A stretch of 7,000 bases of DNA from Fidelibacterota bacterium (lineage in GTDB: Bacteria; Bipolaricaulota; Bipolaricaulia; Bipolaricaulales; Bipolaricaulaceae), in the NCBI GenBank assembly GCA_024277405.1, contig JAJRVI010000201.1, positions 1 through 7,000 of the forward strand. The letters run 5' to 3'. Position 1 is the first letter of the stretch. The number at the start of each line of letters is the position of its first letter. Both the position numbers and the translations under genes were made by a program. Of the stretch, positions 5,980-7,000 are shown piece by piece. Below the pieces are notes generated by a model. That model worked only from the letters and a program-made list of their open reading frames with translations. It was not told where the DNA came from and searched no databases.

Positions 5980-6980
5980 ACACGAAAGAGCATCGCGGAG
6001 TTGATCAGGGCATGGCGTCCGCGGTACAAGCGCGCTTCCCGCAAAGAAAAAAGAGGATCTTGGATGAGTTGGAACACCTCACCGGCTACCACCGCAAATC
6101 CCTCATCCGCGCTCTCTGCCGGAGACCCAGAGGGAGGGGCCGGCGGGGCCGTCCCCGGACCTACACCAACGGGGTGCGGGTGGCACTGGCGGAGGTATGG
6201 GAGCTTTCCGGGCGGCTGTGCTCCAAGAGGTTGGCTGCATTCATGGCCGAGTTCCTGGAGGTCCTGGAGCGCTGTGGGGAACCCAAGCTGAGGCCCGAGG
6301 TGAAGGAGCTTCTTTCGGGGATGAGCCCGGCCACCGTGGACCGGATCTTGAGGTTGGTGAGGCCTGAACCGACACGCAAAGCTCCCGCTCCCCGGGCGGC
6401 GCGGCAGCTCAAAGGGAAGATCCCGGCGCGGGTAGGATGGGAAAGCGGGTGAGATCTGGGTACGTGGGGCTCGTTCTGGTAGCCATTGTGGCACAAGTGC
6501 CAAAGGGTAATGCCTCCACACCCTGAACGTGGTGGACATCGCCACTTCTTGGCGTGAACCGGTGGCCATCTGGAACCGGGGCCGGGAAGAAGTGACCCGG
6601 GCCCTGGAGGAGGTGAAGGGAAGGCTGCCTTTCTCCCTTTTGGGGATAGATTCCGACAACGATTCGGCGTTCCTCAACGGCCATCTTCTCGCGTGGTGCC
6701 GGAAGGGAGGGGTGGAGTTCACCTGGTGCCGGCCGTACCGGAAGAACGACCAAGCCCACATAGAACAGAAGAATTGGGGGGCGGTACGTCAACTGATCGG
6801 GTACGACCGCTACGAGGGGAAAAGGAAGCGGAAGTTGTTAAGGGAGATATACCGGAGCTGGGGGTGCTGGAGCGGCCGGAGGTCCGGGAGGAAAAGAGGC
6901 AACGGCTGCAGAGGTTATACCTTTCGCTGAATCCCGTGGAGATAAAGAGGGGAATGGAGGAAAATTATGGAAAATTATGA
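5977..6980 (+). pseudogene. Broken DDE (rve/integrase-core) transposase
   Basis: The product would cut and join DNA to move the element. The N-terminal HTH-like part (MTRKSIAELIRAW, then KRILDELEHLTGYHRKSLIRAL) is split by a frameshift at an A6 run (6047-6052); one more A would restore RKEKKRILDEL. The second frame runs to a stop at 6450-6452. A short third frame (6449-6483, RSGYVGLVLVA) and a fourth (from 6484, HCGTSAKG) cover the first catalytic strand. The first catalytic Asp, expected in V-E-L-D-L-V-A-H, is Val here (GTT, 6473-6475). A TAA follows at 6508-6510. The core then continues: TLNVVDIATSW, GIDSDNDSAF, PYRKNDQAHIEQKNW with the catalytic Glu. After GYDRYEG the frame changes again and a stretch of family sequence seems deleted before the C-terminus (VLERPEV, LYLSLNPVEIKRGM). 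It cannot make an active enzyme. It resembles transposases often listed as integrase-core or ISNCY/IS481-like; I cannot fix the family by eye. Confidence 0.85.
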
Positions 6981-6986
6981 CGCCAG

Positions 6987-6995
6987 CGAAATTAA
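6987..6995. repeat. Right copy of 9-bp direct repeat CGAAATTAA
   Basis: This is the same 9-mer and orientation as at 5947-5955, seven bases after the last transposase stop codon. Only five bases of sequence remain beyond it, so it cannot be judged whether this is the outer edge of the element. Confidence 0.5.
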
Positions 6996-7000
6996 CCCAA

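Larger units (their letters stand above)
5947..6995 (+). mobile_element. Degenerate insertion sequence with DDE transposase remnant
   Basis: The element is defined by one transposase remnant with its own SD and by the 9-bp direct repeat on both sides. I could not find clear terminal inverted repeats inside the window: the sequence after the left repeat (GTTACTTTTTAGG) does not match the reverse complement of that before the right repeat. The true right end may lie beyond 7000. It sits about 50 to 100 bases upstream of the aro promoter and points away from it. Confidence 0.55.

Noticed and set aside
6040..6060. Programmed -1 frameshift at AAAAAAG in the transposase
   Set aside because: The heptamer is in the wrong register for canonical tandem slippage from the TTG frame (codons GAA AAA AGA), and the gene carries other lesions. 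Slippage on the A6 run in an ancestor cannot be excluded.
5964..6761. 265-codon minus-strand frame opposite the transposase
   Set aside because: It is antisense to recognisable transposase sequence, has no domain and has no SD that I can see.
1..7000. CRISPR arrays, tRNA or rRNA genes, defence genes
   Set aside because: I found no regularly spaced repeats, no tRNA-like or rRNA-like segments and no further protein families in either strand.

Overview
The window comes from a GC-rich bacterium with many GTG starts and strong Shine-Dalgarno (SD) sequences that match the 16S 3' end (for example GGAGGTGAT before aroE). The proteins are rich in Arg, Glu, Gly and Pro, and the compact overlapping operon would suit a thermophile or a streamlined lineage. 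I cannot name the taxon from sequence alone.

Positions 60-5702 (minus strand, read right to left) hold a tightly packed aromatic amino acid operon. The order is AroQ-class chorismate mutase, DAHP synthase with an N-terminal regulatory domain (aroF), prephenate dehydrogenase with a C-terminal ACT domain (tyrA), EPSP synthase (aroA), shikimate dehydrogenase (aroE) and chorismate synthase (aroC). Neighbouring genes overlap by 1 to 44 bases. Together they cover the first step of the shikimate pathway, its later steps, and the branch through prephenate toward tyrosine. aroB, aroD, aroK and prephenate dehydratase are not in the window. An SD-like stretch at the left edge suggests that the operon continues. 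The aroA frame has no stop codon where its protein should end and stays open deep into aroE.

Positions 5703-5920 hold the control region and are the most interesting part. A near-consensus promoter, overlapped by an 8+8 bp inverted repeat at its -35, drives a short leader. The leader encodes a 23-residue peptide with two Trp codons, two Tyr codons and one Phe codon within seven codons. A perfect 18-bp hairpin that contains the peptide's stop codon follows, then a strong intrinsic terminator abutting the SD of the first gene. This looks like a ribosome-mediated attenuator that senses all three aromatic amino acids together.

Positions 5947-7000 (plus strand, divergent) hold a decayed insertion sequence. 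Its DDE (rve-like) transposase has a clear SD and TTG start but is broken by several frameshifts, a nonsense codon, loss of the first catalytic Asp and an apparent internal deletion. A 9-bp direct repeat lies on both sides of it.
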